DNA of 64,000 nt. Origin: Nitrospirales bacterium (GTDB lineage Bacteria; Nitrospirota; Nitrospiria; Nitrospirales; UBA8639). The notes beneath the pieces are model-generated. The model was not told the origin of the DNA. It did no database searches and was given only the letters and a program-made list of their open reading frames with translations. Location: assembly GCA_012270585.1 (NCBI GenBank), contig JAAXIB010000014.1, forward strand, positions 89,091 to 153,090, read 5' to 3'. Below, piece after piece: positions 55,497 to 64,000 of this stretch (its first letter is position 1; each line of letters begins with the position of its first letter). Both the position numbers and the translations under genes were made by a program.

Positions 55497-56354
55497 ATGG
55501 CTTCAGGAGCAATGCAAACCCTAACCGCACACAACGGCGTTCCCATCCCGCACTTCATGTACGGCACGGCGTGGAAGCAGGAGGACACCGGCCGGTACGT
55601 GCAATTGGCCGTCCAAGCCGGCTTTCGAGCTATCGACACCGCGAACCAGATCATCCATTACCACGAAGCCCTGTTAGGAGAGGCCCTGCTTGCCCTGGCG
55701 AAACAGGGGGTCACGCGGGACCAACTGTTTCTGCAGACCAAATTTACGCCCGTCTCGGGGCAGGACCACCGAACGCCCTATGATCCCATGGCCCCCGTAG
55801 CCGAACAGGTCGCCCAATCGTTTGAAAGCTCGCTCGAACACTTGCATGCCGACTCTATCGATTCCTATATCCTGCACGGACCCTATGGGCGCTGGGGACT
55901 CGATAAAGAAGATTGGGAGGTCTGGGCGGCGCTTGAAAAACTTTATCAGGCAGGCCGGGCCGGAATGATCGGTGTCAGCAACGTCCAGGCCCTCCAACTG
56001 CAGTTGCTGTGCGAGCAGGCCAAGGTGAAACCCATGGTCGTGCAGAACCGTTGCTACGCGGCATTGGGCTGGGACCACGCCGTCAGGGAAATCTGCCGGA
56101 CCCATCACATCGTGTACCAGGGATTTTCGCTTCTCACCGCGAATCGAGGGGTTCTCCACGATCCGGAGGTCGGCGCCATTGCCAAACGATGCAAGACGGG
56201 ACCGGCCCAAGTCATTTTTCGTTTTGCCCAGCAGGTGGGCATGCTCCCCCTGACCGGCACTACCAACGCGCAACGCATGAAAGAAGATCTGGATATCGAC
56301 CGCGTGGAACTCTCCAAGGAGGAAATCGCCCGGATCGAAACAATCGCAGTGTGA
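55497..56354 (+). CDS. aldo/keto reductase
   Basis: 285 residues. The family pattern is present: GTAWKQEDTGRYVQLAVQAGFRAIDTANQ, the Lys in LFLQTKFTP, the His in YILHGP, and GVSNVQALQLQLL. The catalytic Tyr region is altered (DTANQIIHYHE, where most have DTAxxYxNE); Y in HYHE is a likely substitute. The ATG directly follows the TAG of the PEP mutase gene, so they are co-translated. It could reduce phosphonopyruvate or phosphonoacetaldehyde to a hydroxyphosphonate (inference). Confidence 0.85.
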   Translation: MASGAMQTLTAHNGVPIPHFMYGTAWKQEDTGRYVQLAVQAGFRAIDTANQIIHYHEALLGEALLALAKQGVTRDQLFLQTKFTPVSGQDHRTPYDPMAPVAEQVAQSFESSLEHLHADSIDSYILHGPYGRWGLDKEDWEVWAALEKLYQAGRAGMIGVSNVQALQLQLLCEQAKVKPMVVQNRCYAALGWDHAVREICRTHHIVYQGFSLLTANRGVLHDPEVGAIAKRCKTGPAQVIFRFAQQVGMLPLTGTTNAQRMKEDLDIDRVELSKEEIARIETIAV

Positions 56355-56385
56355 TCACGAAACGCCTCAAAAAAGGATACACCGC

Positions 56386-57489
56386 ATGCCAAGAACGTTT
56401 TTTTTCGCATTGTGCTCCGTGATTTTCTTCGCACCCGCGCCCGCAACCCCGGCCCAGGAAGGACACGCCGTTCCCGGTGTCCCGTTTCAGGTCTATCTGG
56501 ATCGGGAGCGAGGCGAAGGAGAAACCATCCCACAGGACGTGGCAGACGACGCCGTCGAAACCGTGGTCCAGGCCTTCGGCATTCTGGTCCGGGACCGTTC
56601 GCAACATAAACGGTTCGATCAGGCCGTCACGAACGATCTCCTGCAACAAGTCGTGATCGAACCAAGGGTGCTGAACCGGGACGGCAAAGAATTTCCGTTT
56701 CTCGTGGCCAGGACCAAACAGAAAGGAAAGGTCAATCTCCTGATCAACGCCATGAGACTCCGGGAGGACGGATACCTCGGGCAGCCGGATGCCCTCGCCC
56801 CCAGACTGGCAAAAGAATTCCAATGGGTAATCAGTAAAGCCGCCACCAAATCCGCCCGCAGGGGTCGCCTGCGGAAACGTGACCTGCCCCGCGCGCCCGT
56901 CTTCACCAACGCCGAGATCAGGAAAATGACGCCGGAGGAACGCACGGAATCACTGCAAACCTTATTGGATACCTACATTCAAACGGTGGACGCCCATGGC
57001 AGTCTTGTCGATCAACCCTATTATGAAATAGGAACCACGACCCTGACGGCACCCGAGCATTCGGACTCGACCATCAAGCTGTATGACATTCGCGTCCGGC
57101 ACGCCCTCCGGTTGATCGTCGGCGATCCCTATTTCTGGGAAACCACGCAAAAAGCCGTTCGCAGCCTGCTCAATGGAAAAATCTGGCACGTCCTGATGGC
57201 CAGAATCGACGAACGGGATTGGACGACGCGTACGCGCGTGGCGCCGGAAAACAAGGCCGTCACGGTCGGCAAACGCGGCAAGGTCATTCAACCGGCAAAA
57301 ATTCTCGTGAATTACCATCGCTCGCTGGAACCGAAGGAAGCATTGTATCGTGAGACGCAGGGGCTTCCCATGGGCGCGTTATCCGCCGAACAACTTGCCC
57401 GCGTAATCGCTTGGGAAATCCAAAGCCAGATCACCGAAAAATCGCTACGCGGCCACGTCGCCCAGGATGAACAAACCGCCCCGGAGTAA
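56386..57489 (+). CDS. exported hypothetical protein, 367 residues
   Basis: A signal peptide ends near ATPAQ. The mature protein is mostly helical with a basic patch (ATKSARRGRLRKRDLPRAP) and the segment TLLDTYIQTVDAHGSLVDQPYYEIGTTTLTAPE. No transmembrane segments or known motif. It starts 31 bp after the aldo/keto reductase gene on the same strand and may belong to the phosphonate-like unit. No family recognised. Confidence 0.6.
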   Translation: MPRTFFFALCSVIFFAPAPATPAQEGHAVPGVPFQVYLDRERGEGETIPQDVADDAVETVVQAFGILVRDRSQHKRFDQAVTNDLLQQVVIEPRVLNRDGKEFPFLVARTKQKGKVNLLINAMRLREDGYLGQPDALAPRLAKEFQWVISKAATKSARRGRLRKRDLPRAPVFTNAEIRKMTPEERTESLQTLLDTYIQTVDAHGSLVDQPYYEIGTTTLTAPEHSDSTIKLYDIRVRHALRLIVGDPYFWETTQKAVRSLLNGKIWHVLMARIDERDWTTRTRVAPENKAVTVGKRGKVIQPAKILVNYHRSLEPKEALYRETQGLPMGALSAEQLARVIAWEIQSQITEKSLRGHVAQDEQTAPE

Positions 57490-57600
57490 CGCAACGGGAA
57501 CGCTGCCACGAATCTATCATTCCAGTTTGCGTTCACTCACTCGTTGAAAAAATGAGCGGCTGGCCGGACCATAATTCGCATCATCCCTGACTCCCCCTCC

Positions 57601-57692
57601 TGTCATCCTCGACAATAAGACCTGGATCCCCGCTTACTACTGCGGGGATGGATCCAGGGTTTTTGCTTTTTCCTCCGTTCGCACGGATGACA
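57601..57692. repeat. 92-bp REP/MITE-like element
   Basis: TGTCATCC at the left and GGATGACA at the right form terminal inverted repeats. Inside, CCTGGATCCCCGC pairs with GCGGGGATGGATCCAGG around a short loop. A further CCTGGATTCCAG follows at about 57696. The layout is that of a non-autonomous palindromic repeat, probably present elsewhere in the genome. Confidence 0.6.
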
Positions 57693-57721
57693 GACCCTGG
57701 ATTCCAGACTAGAATAGCCTG

Positions 57722-57744
57722 TCCCCGACGTTTGCAATCGGGGA
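57722..57744. terminator. hairpin between convergent genes
   Basis: TCCCCGA and TCGGGGA pair around a nine-base loop, 36 bases from the stop of the minus-strand gene. It could terminate transcription from either side, but no clear T-run follows. Confidence 0.4.
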
Positions 57745-57779
57745 TCGGGAATGTCTGAAGGGGCTATTTTCACACCATC

Positions 57780-58700
57780 CTAGGGGATTCCCGCCTGGTC
57801 GCGGTACACCGAAAGATACATGGTATCGGCTTTCTTCCTGCTCCACGGAAACCGGTATAAGGTCCGGATCCGGCCGGAATATTGTCCGATATTGGCCCGT
57901 TGCCAGAGGCCTTTTTCAAAATATTGCCTGCCCTCCCGCTCCCTGAGAAATCCCGCGATCCGTTCCTCCGCAAAAAAATCCACGGCCCAACTGTTCGTCC
58001 ACGTTGGTTGACACTGCCGGACGTAGTCATCCACCCGGTAGAGCAGGGTTTGGACCTTTTCCAAGTCGGTCATCACAGATTCAGTGGTGAGGAGAAAAAG
58101 CACCTCATGCCCTTGGGGAACGTCGATGAGACCGATCGCTCCTTCCAATTGCCTGCAAGCCGGTTCATCCATGACATACACGTCAGGCTCGCCGGGATCG
58201 CCTTTCGGGATAATGATGATACGCGGAGTATCCTGTTTGCACACCAGGCGGAAAGAAGGATGGACACACTCCCATTCAAGCCGGATACCAAACAACCTGA
58301 CGTCCTCCAACAGGGTCGGGACCCGCTGGTTCAAGACAAGTTTGCCTTGGACCGACTCACCCGGAACAAGACGGATGCTTCGAGACCCGAACTTTCCCGG
58401 GAAAGAGTCTTGATGAACCGGACTCTGTCGAGCATCCATGCGAAACGCTGAGAGCCACCCGGCATCATTCGGAGGAAGCCACGGCAAGTCCCGGAGATTC
58501 ACGCTCACGGGTTCCGGGTTGTTATTGGTCAGATGAACGTGAATCTCGTAAACCCGCTCGATGGGCTTCTTGAGAAAAACGTCCATCGCCAGTGCAACGC
58601 GGGATTCCCGTTCAGGCTCCACGGCCTGGCCGAACGAGGCGGACGGAACGCCCGGCAACCAAAAACAGAAAACCAATGAAGCGCACAGCACCCGTTTCAT
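57780..58700 (-). CDS. exported hypothetical protein, 306 residues
   Basis: A signal peptide (VLCASLVFCFWLPGVPSASFGQ) precedes a beta-rich domain with VYEIHVHLTNNNPEPVSVNLRDLPWLPP. The pattern RSIRLVPGESVQGKLVLNQRVP looks like an Ig-like or transport-associated fold. A second half has acidic segments and a Trp/Tyr-rich end. No family recognised. It is divergent from the TPR protein gene, with about 156 bp between the starts. Confidence 0.55.
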   Translation of the reverse strand: MKRVLCASLVFCFWLPGVPSASFGQAVEPERESRVALAMDVFLKKPIERVYEIHVHLTNNNPEPVSVNLRDLPWLPPNDAGWLSAFRMDARQSPVHQDSFPGKFGSRSIRLVPGESVQGKLVLNQRVPTLLEDVRLFGIRLEWECVHPSFRLVCKQDTPRIIIIPKGDPGEPDVYVMDEPACRQLEGAIGLIDVPQGHEVLFLLTTESVMTDLEKVQTLLYRVDDYVRQCQPTWTNSWAVDFFAEERIAGFLREREGRQYFEKGLWQRANIGQYSGRIRTLYRFPWSRKKADTMYLSVYRDQAGIP

Positions 58701-58856
58701 GGTGATAGCCGATGCCTCGTGTATGGCAAGCAGGTGCCCTTCAGGATTTGCCCTCTCGGAGAACCACCTTCTTTCATCCCTTCTTTACGCTATGGTACAT
58801 TAAATAGAGACGGCTCGTGCAAAAATCTTCGCTCCATGTGTGGCACGGTTTCCTTC

Positions 58857-60587
58857 ATGAATAAACACGCTGTCAAAAGATTGTCCGAATGGCTGGGATG
58901 TCAGGTCATGCTTTGTGTCATGCTGCTCTGGTCCCCAACGACGCAGGCGTTCGCCGTTGAACAACCGGAGGAGGAGATCGATGAGATCGCCAATCTCGTG
59001 GAAGCCGAGTGGATGGACGGCGCCCCCAACCGTGCGTTGCACATCCTGAACCCGGGGCTTCGGGACCATCCAGACGTCATCAGGCTGCAAAAATTACGCG
59101 CCGACATTCTTGCCACGGCATCCCGTCGCCACCAGGAAGCCGTCGAAGCCTATGACGTGATCCTCAAGACGCACCCGGAAGCCTTGGAGGTACACTGGGC
59201 CAAGTGGAGCGTGTTGCTCCGGGCGGGACAACACGATCAGGCCATTGCCGAATTTCAACGTATCGCGCAACTGGATGCACAGAATCCCATCGTGTTGCTC
59301 CGGCTGGCGCAGGAACTCCGAAAAGTCGATCGCCTAGAGGAATCCCTGGAGTGGTACAAAAAAGCCGTGGCCATGATTCCGGACATGCCGGGGTGGCGAT
59401 TGGCGCTCGCCCGGGCCAAGCTGGATATCCTGGATGGTCGTGGGGCACGCGACGAAGTCGAGCACGTGCTGCGAATCGTGGAGCCCGGTTCTCCGGAAGA
59501 AGCGGCCGCCCACAGCCTGAGGGAGGTGATTTATGGGGCCACCAAAGAGCGGGGCCGGCGCTTCGAGCCTATCCTGAGCCCCGGAAGTTCCGCGGCGGAA
59601 CGCAAAGAATGGTCCGCCATTCGCGCACATGCGTGGAGACTCTTCGACGCGGGTCGCTATGCAGAGGCCGAACCGGTCTATCGAAAGATTCTGGCCCTCA
59701 AGCCCAGCGATTACGCCGCGACCCATGAACTGGGGATGACCTTACTGGCGCTTGACCGGTGCGAGGAAGCCATAGAGGTCTTTGCAAGCATGTCCACGAT
59801 GGACCCATCGGACGAAGTCTACGCGGACGCGTTTTTCCGGGTAGGCCGCTGTTTGATGAAGCTGGGAAAATGGACCGAAGCCCTCCCCTATTTTGAAATC
59901 CTCTATGAGGCCGCCCTCGATTTCGAAGAACGCACCAAAGACGTTCCACCCAAAGCCGACCTCAGGGTTCTGAATACGGAAACCCTTGCCACGTGGATCA
60001 AACGGGTGAAGAAACATATTCCCGCAACCGCAACCCCGAAGCAGGATGAGCCTCCTCCCTCCGTCGATCCCGATACCCCGGCCCCTATGACCGAGGAAGA
60101 GCTCTATGAAAAGATAGCCAGAGAGCGACTGAACCCCGAGAAACAGATCTATACACGGGCTTCCCTGATGGGGCGGGATGCCGATTTCAGCATGTTCCGC
60201 TACGTCATCCCGGCCAACCGCGTCATGCGGGATGATCGTCCCACCGGCACCCATGAATTTATTCCCATCGAGCCGCACGACACCTTCCCGGATACGCGGG
60301 AAGAAATTTTTCTGGTATTCGGACTCGTAACCGCCTCCTATGATGAAATGCCGCTCAGCGCGGAATGTTTTACCGAGACCCCGAAAACGAACGCGAATCA
60401 AATACCCTTGGCCAGGGACCACGTCATCATGAACATGGGTGACCAGTCCGGATACTTTATCATCACCCAGCCTGAATCAGGATGGACACCCGGGCTCCAC
60501 CGGTGTGGCTTGTTTGTCGGCAGTGAACAGTCGGCTTATACGCACGCGGACGAGGTCCGGTTTCGTATCACCCCGCAAGCTTCGTGA
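58857..60587 (+). CDS. exported TPR-repeat protein
   Basis: About 576 residues. I chose the ATG at 58857 because a signal-like segment follows directly (LGCQVMLCVMLLWSPTTQAFA); the frame is open further upstream and the ribosome site is weak. Several TPR units run from about residue 70 to 400 (AVEAYDVILKTHPEALEVHWAKWSVLLRAGQHDQAIAEFQRIAQLD, and others). A Pro-rich linker and a beta-rich C-terminal domain of about 150 residues follow (AECFTETPKTNANQIPLARDH). It probably assembles envelope complexes. The C-terminal domain is not one I recognise. It precedes the Mla genes. Confidence 0.7.
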   Translation: MNKHAVKRLSEWLGCQVMLCVMLLWSPTTQAFAVEQPEEEIDEIANLVEAEWMDGAPNRALHILNPGLRDHPDVIRLQKLRADILATASRRHQEAVEAYDVILKTHPEALEVHWAKWSVLLRAGQHDQAIAEFQRIAQLDAQNPIVLLRLAQELRKVDRLEESLEWYKKAVAMIPDMPGWRLALARAKLDILDGRGARDEVEHVLRIVEPGSPEEAAAHSLREVIYGATKERGRRFEPILSPGSSAAERKEWSAIRAHAWRLFDAGRYAEAEPVYRKILALKPSDYAATHELGMTLLALDRCEEAIEVFASMSTMDPSDEVYADAFFRVGRCLMKLGKWTEALPYFEILYEAALDFEERTKDVPPKADLRVLNTETLATWIKRVKKHIPATATPKQDEPPPSVDPDTPAPMTEEELYEKIARERLNPEKQIYTRASLMGRDADFSMFRYVIPANRVMRDDRPTGTHEFIPIEPHDTFPDTREEIFLVFGLVTASYDEMPLSAECFTETPKTNANQIPLARDHVIMNMGDQSGYFIITQPESGWTPGLHRCGLFVGSEQSAYTHADEVRFRITPQAS

Positions 60588-60708
60588 CCAACGCAGACGG
60601 ACTTTGGCATGTACACGTATGGTTTCCGTCGCTTGCCGGGACGAAACGCAATCTGGTAATTTATTGTGCGGCGTTGACCTTGCCGATACGGTTGAACCGG
60701 TCTGACGG

Positions 60709-61326
60709 ATGATTGCAATCTCGAAAAAACCCCTGGTGGGTGCCGTCGCTTTCCTGATGGCGTGGGGATACGGCGTTCACGCGTTCGCCGGTGAAGCCAC
60801 ACGCGTTGTCACCGAACTTCAGGACTCGATCATGACCATTATGAAAGAAGGACGCGAACTCGGCTACACGGGTCGCTATCAAACCATCTCCCCTACGGTC
60901 GAGAAAACGCACGACCTCGATACGATCGCGCGACTGGTCGTCGGGAGACATTGGAAAGGACTCGACGCAAGCCAAAAATCCACCTTTGTCGAGACGTTCA
61001 GAAACCTGAGCATTTCCATGTATGCGGGTCGGTTCAAGGACTATGGAGGAGAACAGTTCAACATTCTTTCGGAAACATCCCTGAAGAGAGGGAATCGCAA
61101 ACTGGTCACCAGCCACTTCGTGAAGTCCGACGGCAAGACAATGACGTTCACCTACGTCTTGCATCGCATTCATGACCAGTGGAAGATTATCAGTGTCAGC
61201 GTCAACGGTGTCAGCGACCTGGCTGTGAAACGTGCCGAATACGGGGGCATTCTGCGAAAAGACGGGTTCCCGACTCTCATTGAACGCCTCAAAACTCAAA
61301 TCCAGGAAAATTCACAAGAGCTCTAG
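60709..61326 (+). CDS. mlaC: phospholipid-binding protein MlaC
   Basis: 205 residues. A signal peptide (GAVAFLMAWGYGVHAFA) is followed by the MlaC/Ttg2D fold: LDTIARLVVGRHWKGLDASQKSTFVETFRNLSISMYAGRFKDYGGE and YVLHRIHDQWKIISVSVNGVSDLAVKRAEY. MlaC shuttles phospholipids across the periplasm between MlaA and the inner-membrane MlaFEDB complex, keeping the outer membrane asymmetric. MlaFED genes are not in the window. It is 33 bp upstream of mlaA. Confidence 0.9.
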   Translation: MIAISKKPLVGAVAFLMAWGYGVHAFAGEATRVVTELQDSIMTIMKEGRELGYTGRYQTISPTVEKTHDLDTIARLVVGRHWKGLDASQKSTFVETFRNLSISMYAGRFKDYGGEQFNILSETSLKRGNRKLVTSHFVKSDGKTMTFTYVLHRIHDQWKIISVSVNGVSDLAVKRAEYGGILRKDGFPTLIERLKTQIQENSQEL

Positions 61327-61359
61327 TTTGGATACACGACCGGCCTCCCCGTCGGGTCG

Positions 61360-62211
61360 ATGAGAAGCATGACGAAGGCCATCGGCAAAACGAAGGCGAA
61401 TGCCGCCATGCTGTGTGTGACAATCGGCTGGTTGGCAATCACCGTGCTGACCGGGTGCGCGACCACGCAGTCAACCGATACCGAGGTATCGGATCACGAT
61501 CCGTTCGAGTCGGCGAACCGCCGAATACACCGGATCAATGACTTTGCCGATCGCAAGATCGCCAAACCGGTGATCGACGTCTACGTCTCGTACACGCCAC
61601 AACCCGTCCGGAAAAGTATCGCCAATTTTTTTGACAACGTGGTGTACCCCAACGTCATCCTGAATGACTTCCTTCAGGGAAAGGGGACACAGGGACTCGA
61701 GGACTCAGGCCGGTTTCTCGTGAATTCGACGTTCGGATTCCTGGGAATTTGGGACATGGCCACGCCGCTCGGGCTCGAAGCCCACGACGAAGATTTCGGA
61801 CAAACCCTGGGCGTGTGGGGCATGGACGAGAGCATCTATCTGGTGCTTCCATTCATCGGACCCACCACCGTGAGAGACGTTCCGAATTTAGGCGTCACTG
61901 CCGTCACCAACATCCTGTTCTATGTGCCCAATCCTTACGTGATACCCGTGGCTCTCCTGGGCTTTATCGACTACCGGGCGAGAGTGAACGAGGCCGTCAC
62001 GTTTCGAGACAAAACCGCGGTCGAACCGTATCTCTTTACGCGGGAAGCGTACCGGCAATATCGCAGATTCCTGATCTACGACGGGAATCCTCCCGTTGAC
62101 GATAACATGTCCTTTGACGATCTTGAAGTTGAAGAATCTTCTCTGCCGGAGAGGCCGTCAAGAAAAGCGGCCGGTCAGAACTGCCACTGCCCTTCCAGCA
62201 GCACCCGGTAG
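61360..62211 (+). CDS. mlaA: outer-membrane lipoprotein MlaA (VacJ)
   Basis: 283 residues. The lipobox LTGC gives lipidation. The family core is intact: DPFESANRRIHRINDFADRKIAKPVIDVY, YPNVILNDFLQGKGTQGLEDSGRFLVNSTFGFLGIWDMA, EDFGQTLGVWG and YLVLPFIGPTTVRDV. MlaA removes misplaced phospholipids from the outer leaflet. The last dozen residues (GQNCHCPSSSTR) are read from DNA that is antisense to the end of the neighbouring GC-rich gene, so the original C-terminus was probably altered by arrival of that gene. Confidence 0.93.
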   Translation: MRSMTKAIGKTKANAAMLCVTIGWLAITVLTGCATTQSTDTEVSDHDPFESANRRIHRINDFADRKIAKPVIDVYVSYTPQPVRKSIANFFDNVVYPNVILNDFLQGKGTQGLEDSGRFLVNSTFGFLGIWDMATPLGLEAHDEDFGQTLGVWGMDESIYLVLPFIGPTTVRDVPNLGVTAVTNILFYVPNPYVIPVALLGFIDYRARVNEAVTFRDKTAVEPYLFTREAYRQYRRFLIYDGNPPVDDNMSFDDLEVEESSLPERPSRKAAGQNCHCPSSSTR

Positions 62212-64000
62212 TCCCGTCCCCCGCCGACCTGCTCCTGCTGCGCCCCTTCCAGGCTCACGGTCCCCTGGCCGGTCCACTGCCACCGCCCGCCCAGCCGGTA
62301 CTGCCGCGCCCCCTGGCCCGTCCACGTCACCCCGCTGTAGGGCAGCACCACACTGTTCCCCCCAGGCCAGGCCAACCCGTACCCCACTTCCGCGGCCACC
62401 CGTGGCGTCGCTGGGCGCGCCCCCGGTCCCGCCGCCGGCAGGGCCTGCGTCCACAATTGCTGCACCCCACTCGCCGCCACGCCGTAGCCCGTCGTGACCT
62501 GCACCCGCGCCCCCTCCTGGCTCGGCCCCGGGTCCACCTGCACCTGCACCGCCCCGCCCCATTCCTCGTACTCCGCACTCGATAACGTCAACATCCGCAG
62601 GTGCCCGTCCACGGTCAGCCCCCACGCCGGGGCCTCATACCGCAGCCCCACCCCGGTCTCCAAGCCCACGCCCGCCGGCCCGTCCCCCGCATCATGCCGC
62701 AACCCCACTTCCAGGGACGGCACCACCTGCCCGCCCCCCGCCAGCGCCCGCGCGTGCACCACCTCCACCAGCGCCCGCAGCCGCCGCGTCTCCTCCGTGA
62801 CCCCCGCCAACCAGGCCGTGCCCTCTACCGCCACGCTCGCGACCGCCCATTCCCCCTTGGCCCGCACGTCGGTCCGTCCTCCGGGAATCACCGTCGCATC
62901 GCCCAGCAGGCGCCCCGTCGCCCCCACCGCCGCCGTCCGCAGCACCCCGTCGCTGGTCGCGGTCCACGCCGCCGGGGCTTCCCGGAAGCCCACGTCCCCC
63001 CAGCCGTACCCCACGCTGCCCCAGCCCTCGACCGCGCCGTCCGCCGCACGCCACCCCACATAGGGATGCACACTCGTCATCGTCACCTCATAGTCCCCTC
63101 GCAGCCCGCCCAGGCGTTCCTGCCAGTCAAACGTCCCCTGCCCCCAATTCACCAGCACCCCCGCCAAGACCTGCGGGTGCACCTGCGCATCCACCCCCAC
63201 CTGCGCACTCACCACGTCTCCATCCCACGTCACCGCCCCACTCGCGCCCCGACTCCCCAGGTTCTGATAGTGGCCCTGCCCCCACAGTACCACGTCCCGG
63301 AGGCCCAGCCCCGCGGCCGGGGTCAAGGCCAGGGCAAACCCCGAGCCTCCCAGTACCTGCGCCAGATTCACCGAGCCCTGCCCCAGCGCGCGCCCCAGGT
63401 CCACCGCCGCCGCGCTCAGCCGACTCTGCCCCCCCAGCCGGTACGTCAGCCCCGCGGGGGTTTCCTGCCCCAGGCGGGCCACCCGCGCCGTCACGCCCCG
63501 CAGCGGCCCCGCAGCCAGCGCCTGCCCCACCCGCGGCAGCAGGCTCTGACTCACCCGGCGATAGCGCGCCGCCTCCGCCGTCCCCGGCGTCGCCTCCGTC
63601 CCCGCAGACCACGCGCCCGCGCCCACTGCGTTCACCGCCCGCACCCGCACCGCATAGGCCGTCCCGTTGGCCAACCCCGTGATGGTATACGCCGTCCCGC
63701 TCACCGCCTGCACCGCCGCCGCGCTCCAGAGCCCCGCCGGCGCCGCAGTCCATTGCAGTTCATAGCCCGTGAGCGGGCTGCCGCCGTCCTGCGCCGGAGC
63801 CGCCCACGTCGCCGCCACCGCCCCATAGGCCGCCGTCAGCCCCGGCGCCGCCGGGACCCCCGGGGTCGTCGCCCGTACCGTCACCGTGAACGCCAGCGTC
63901 GCCCGGTCCCCGTCTTGATCCGTCACCGTCACCGTGCCCCGCCCCGCCGTGGCCGGGGTCCCCGTCACCATCCGCGTCCCCGGGTCAAACGTCACCCCCA
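62175..64000 (-). CDS. very GC-rich surface protein: Ig/FN3-like repeats and autotransporter-like barrel (5' end off the window)
   Basis: The frame is open to the right edge; about 608 residues are visible. The first part has a cadherin/Ig-like segment (GTPATAGRGTVTVTDQDGDRATLAFTVTV) and one fibronectin type III domain (APGLTAAYGAVAATWAAPAQDGGSPLTGYELQW...AVRVRAVNAVGAGAWS). From about residue 150 it turns into beta-strand-rich sequence ending in LLEGQWQF, like an outer-membrane barrel of the autotransporter type. Third positions are almost all G or C, far above the neighbours, suggesting transfer. It overlaps mlaA by 37 bp at the 3' ends. Likely an adhesin-like surface protein. Confidence 0.7.
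   Translation of the reverse strand, partial: GVTFDPGTRMVTGTPATAGRGTVTVTDQDGDRATLAFTVTVRATTPGVPAAPGLTAAYGAVAATWAAPAQDGGSPLTGYELQWTAAPAGLWSAAAVQAVSGTAYTITGLANGTAYAVRVRAVNAVGAGAWSAGTEATPGTAEAARYRRVSQSLLPRVGQALAAGPLRGVTARVARLGQETPAGLTYRLGGQSRLSAAAVDLGRALGQGSVNLAQVLGGSGFALALTPAAGLGLRDVVLWGQGHYQNLGSRGASGAVTWDGDVVSAQVGVDAQVHPQVLAGVLVNWGQGTFDWQERLGGLRGDYEVTMTSVHPYVGWRAADGAVEGWGSVGYGWGDVGFREAPAAWTATSDGVLRTAAVGATGRLLGDATVIPGGRTDVRAKGEWAVASVAVEGTAWLAGVTEETRRLRALVEVVHARALAGGGQVVPSLEVGLRHDAGDGPAGVGLETGVGLRYEAPAWGLTVDGHLRMLTLSSAEYEEWGGAVQVQVDPGPSQEGARVQVTTGYGVAASGVQQLWTQALPAAGPGARPATPRVAAEVGYGLAWPGGNSVVLPYSGVTWTGQGARQYRLGGRWQWTGQGTVSLEGAQQEQVGGGRDYRVLLEGQWQF

Larger units (their letters stand above)
57490..57779. 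other. intergenic region with repeat structures
   Basis: There is no gene in this 290-bp gap between two convergent genes. It holds a 92-bp element with inverted ends (57601-57692) and a second hairpin (57722-57744). Confidence 0.7.

Noticed and set aside
1..64000. CRISPR array
   Set aside because: No run of regularly spaced short repeats was seen anywhere in the window, and no cas-like gene.

Overview
The window looks like a chromosomal segment of a Gram-negative, aerobic or microaerophilic chemolithotroph, most likely Nitrospirota and Nitrospira-like. This is inferred from one long leftward gene block (ccsA, hemA, hemC, cobA/hemD fusion, hemB, ribF, tilS, ftsH, folP, glmM, comEC), outer-membrane Mla components, DUF1015, DUF547 and DUF2891 proteins, and a GC content in the upper fifties. 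No rRNA marker is present, so the genus is not proven.

Layout. Positions 1-736 hold the start of a sigma-70 factor and a zinc-ribbon protein. From 737 to 7599 an AT-rich island interrupts the region upstream of ychF. It is flanked by 236-bp direct repeats, each carrying the 5' end of ychF: the left copy is a dead 65-codon fragment and the right copy runs into the intact gene. The island carries an Mrr-like nuclease/NACHT NTPase (a STAND, NLR-like defence protein), a PD-(D/E)XK nuclease and a convergent HTH/N6-adenine methyltransferase/target-recognition fusion. It has no recognisable recombinase. This is the most striking part of the window.

From 8.5 to 24 kb lie conserved housekeeping and unknown genes: a Sel1 protein, DUF2891, a class I fumarase and an RRM protein. 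A His/Met-rich set follows (small His-rich secreted protein, outer-membrane transporter, cupredoxin-like protein), then DUF1015, a frameshifted outer-membrane protein, and a GC-rich DUF547/GT2/membrane glycosyltransferase operon. From 24 to 29.2 kb is a redox cluster: two flavin disulfide reductases around a TVP38 membrane protein, then a thioredoxin-like protein and bacterioferritin. From 29.4 to 33.1 kb is an unusual YyaL-aldo/keto reductase fusion.

From 33.1 to 49.2 kb the leftward block makes haem precursors and cytochrome c biogenesis factors, flavin cofactors, folate, the GlmM sugar phosphate and FtsH. Two CBS-domain genes lie inside it. The second is a duplicate with an internal stop codon and a tail resembling the 3' end of hemC. 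From 49.4 to 58.7 kb are an SDR enzyme, RsmI, TusA, tRNA-Leu(CAA), a YggX-like protein, an AlgH protein, and a probable phosphonate start module (PEP mutase fused to a nucleotidyltransferase, followed by an aldo/keto reductase). From 58.8 kb to the end are a TPR protein, MlaC, MlaA and a very GC-rich, autotransporter-like surface protein that runs off the right edge and overlaps the mlaA tail.
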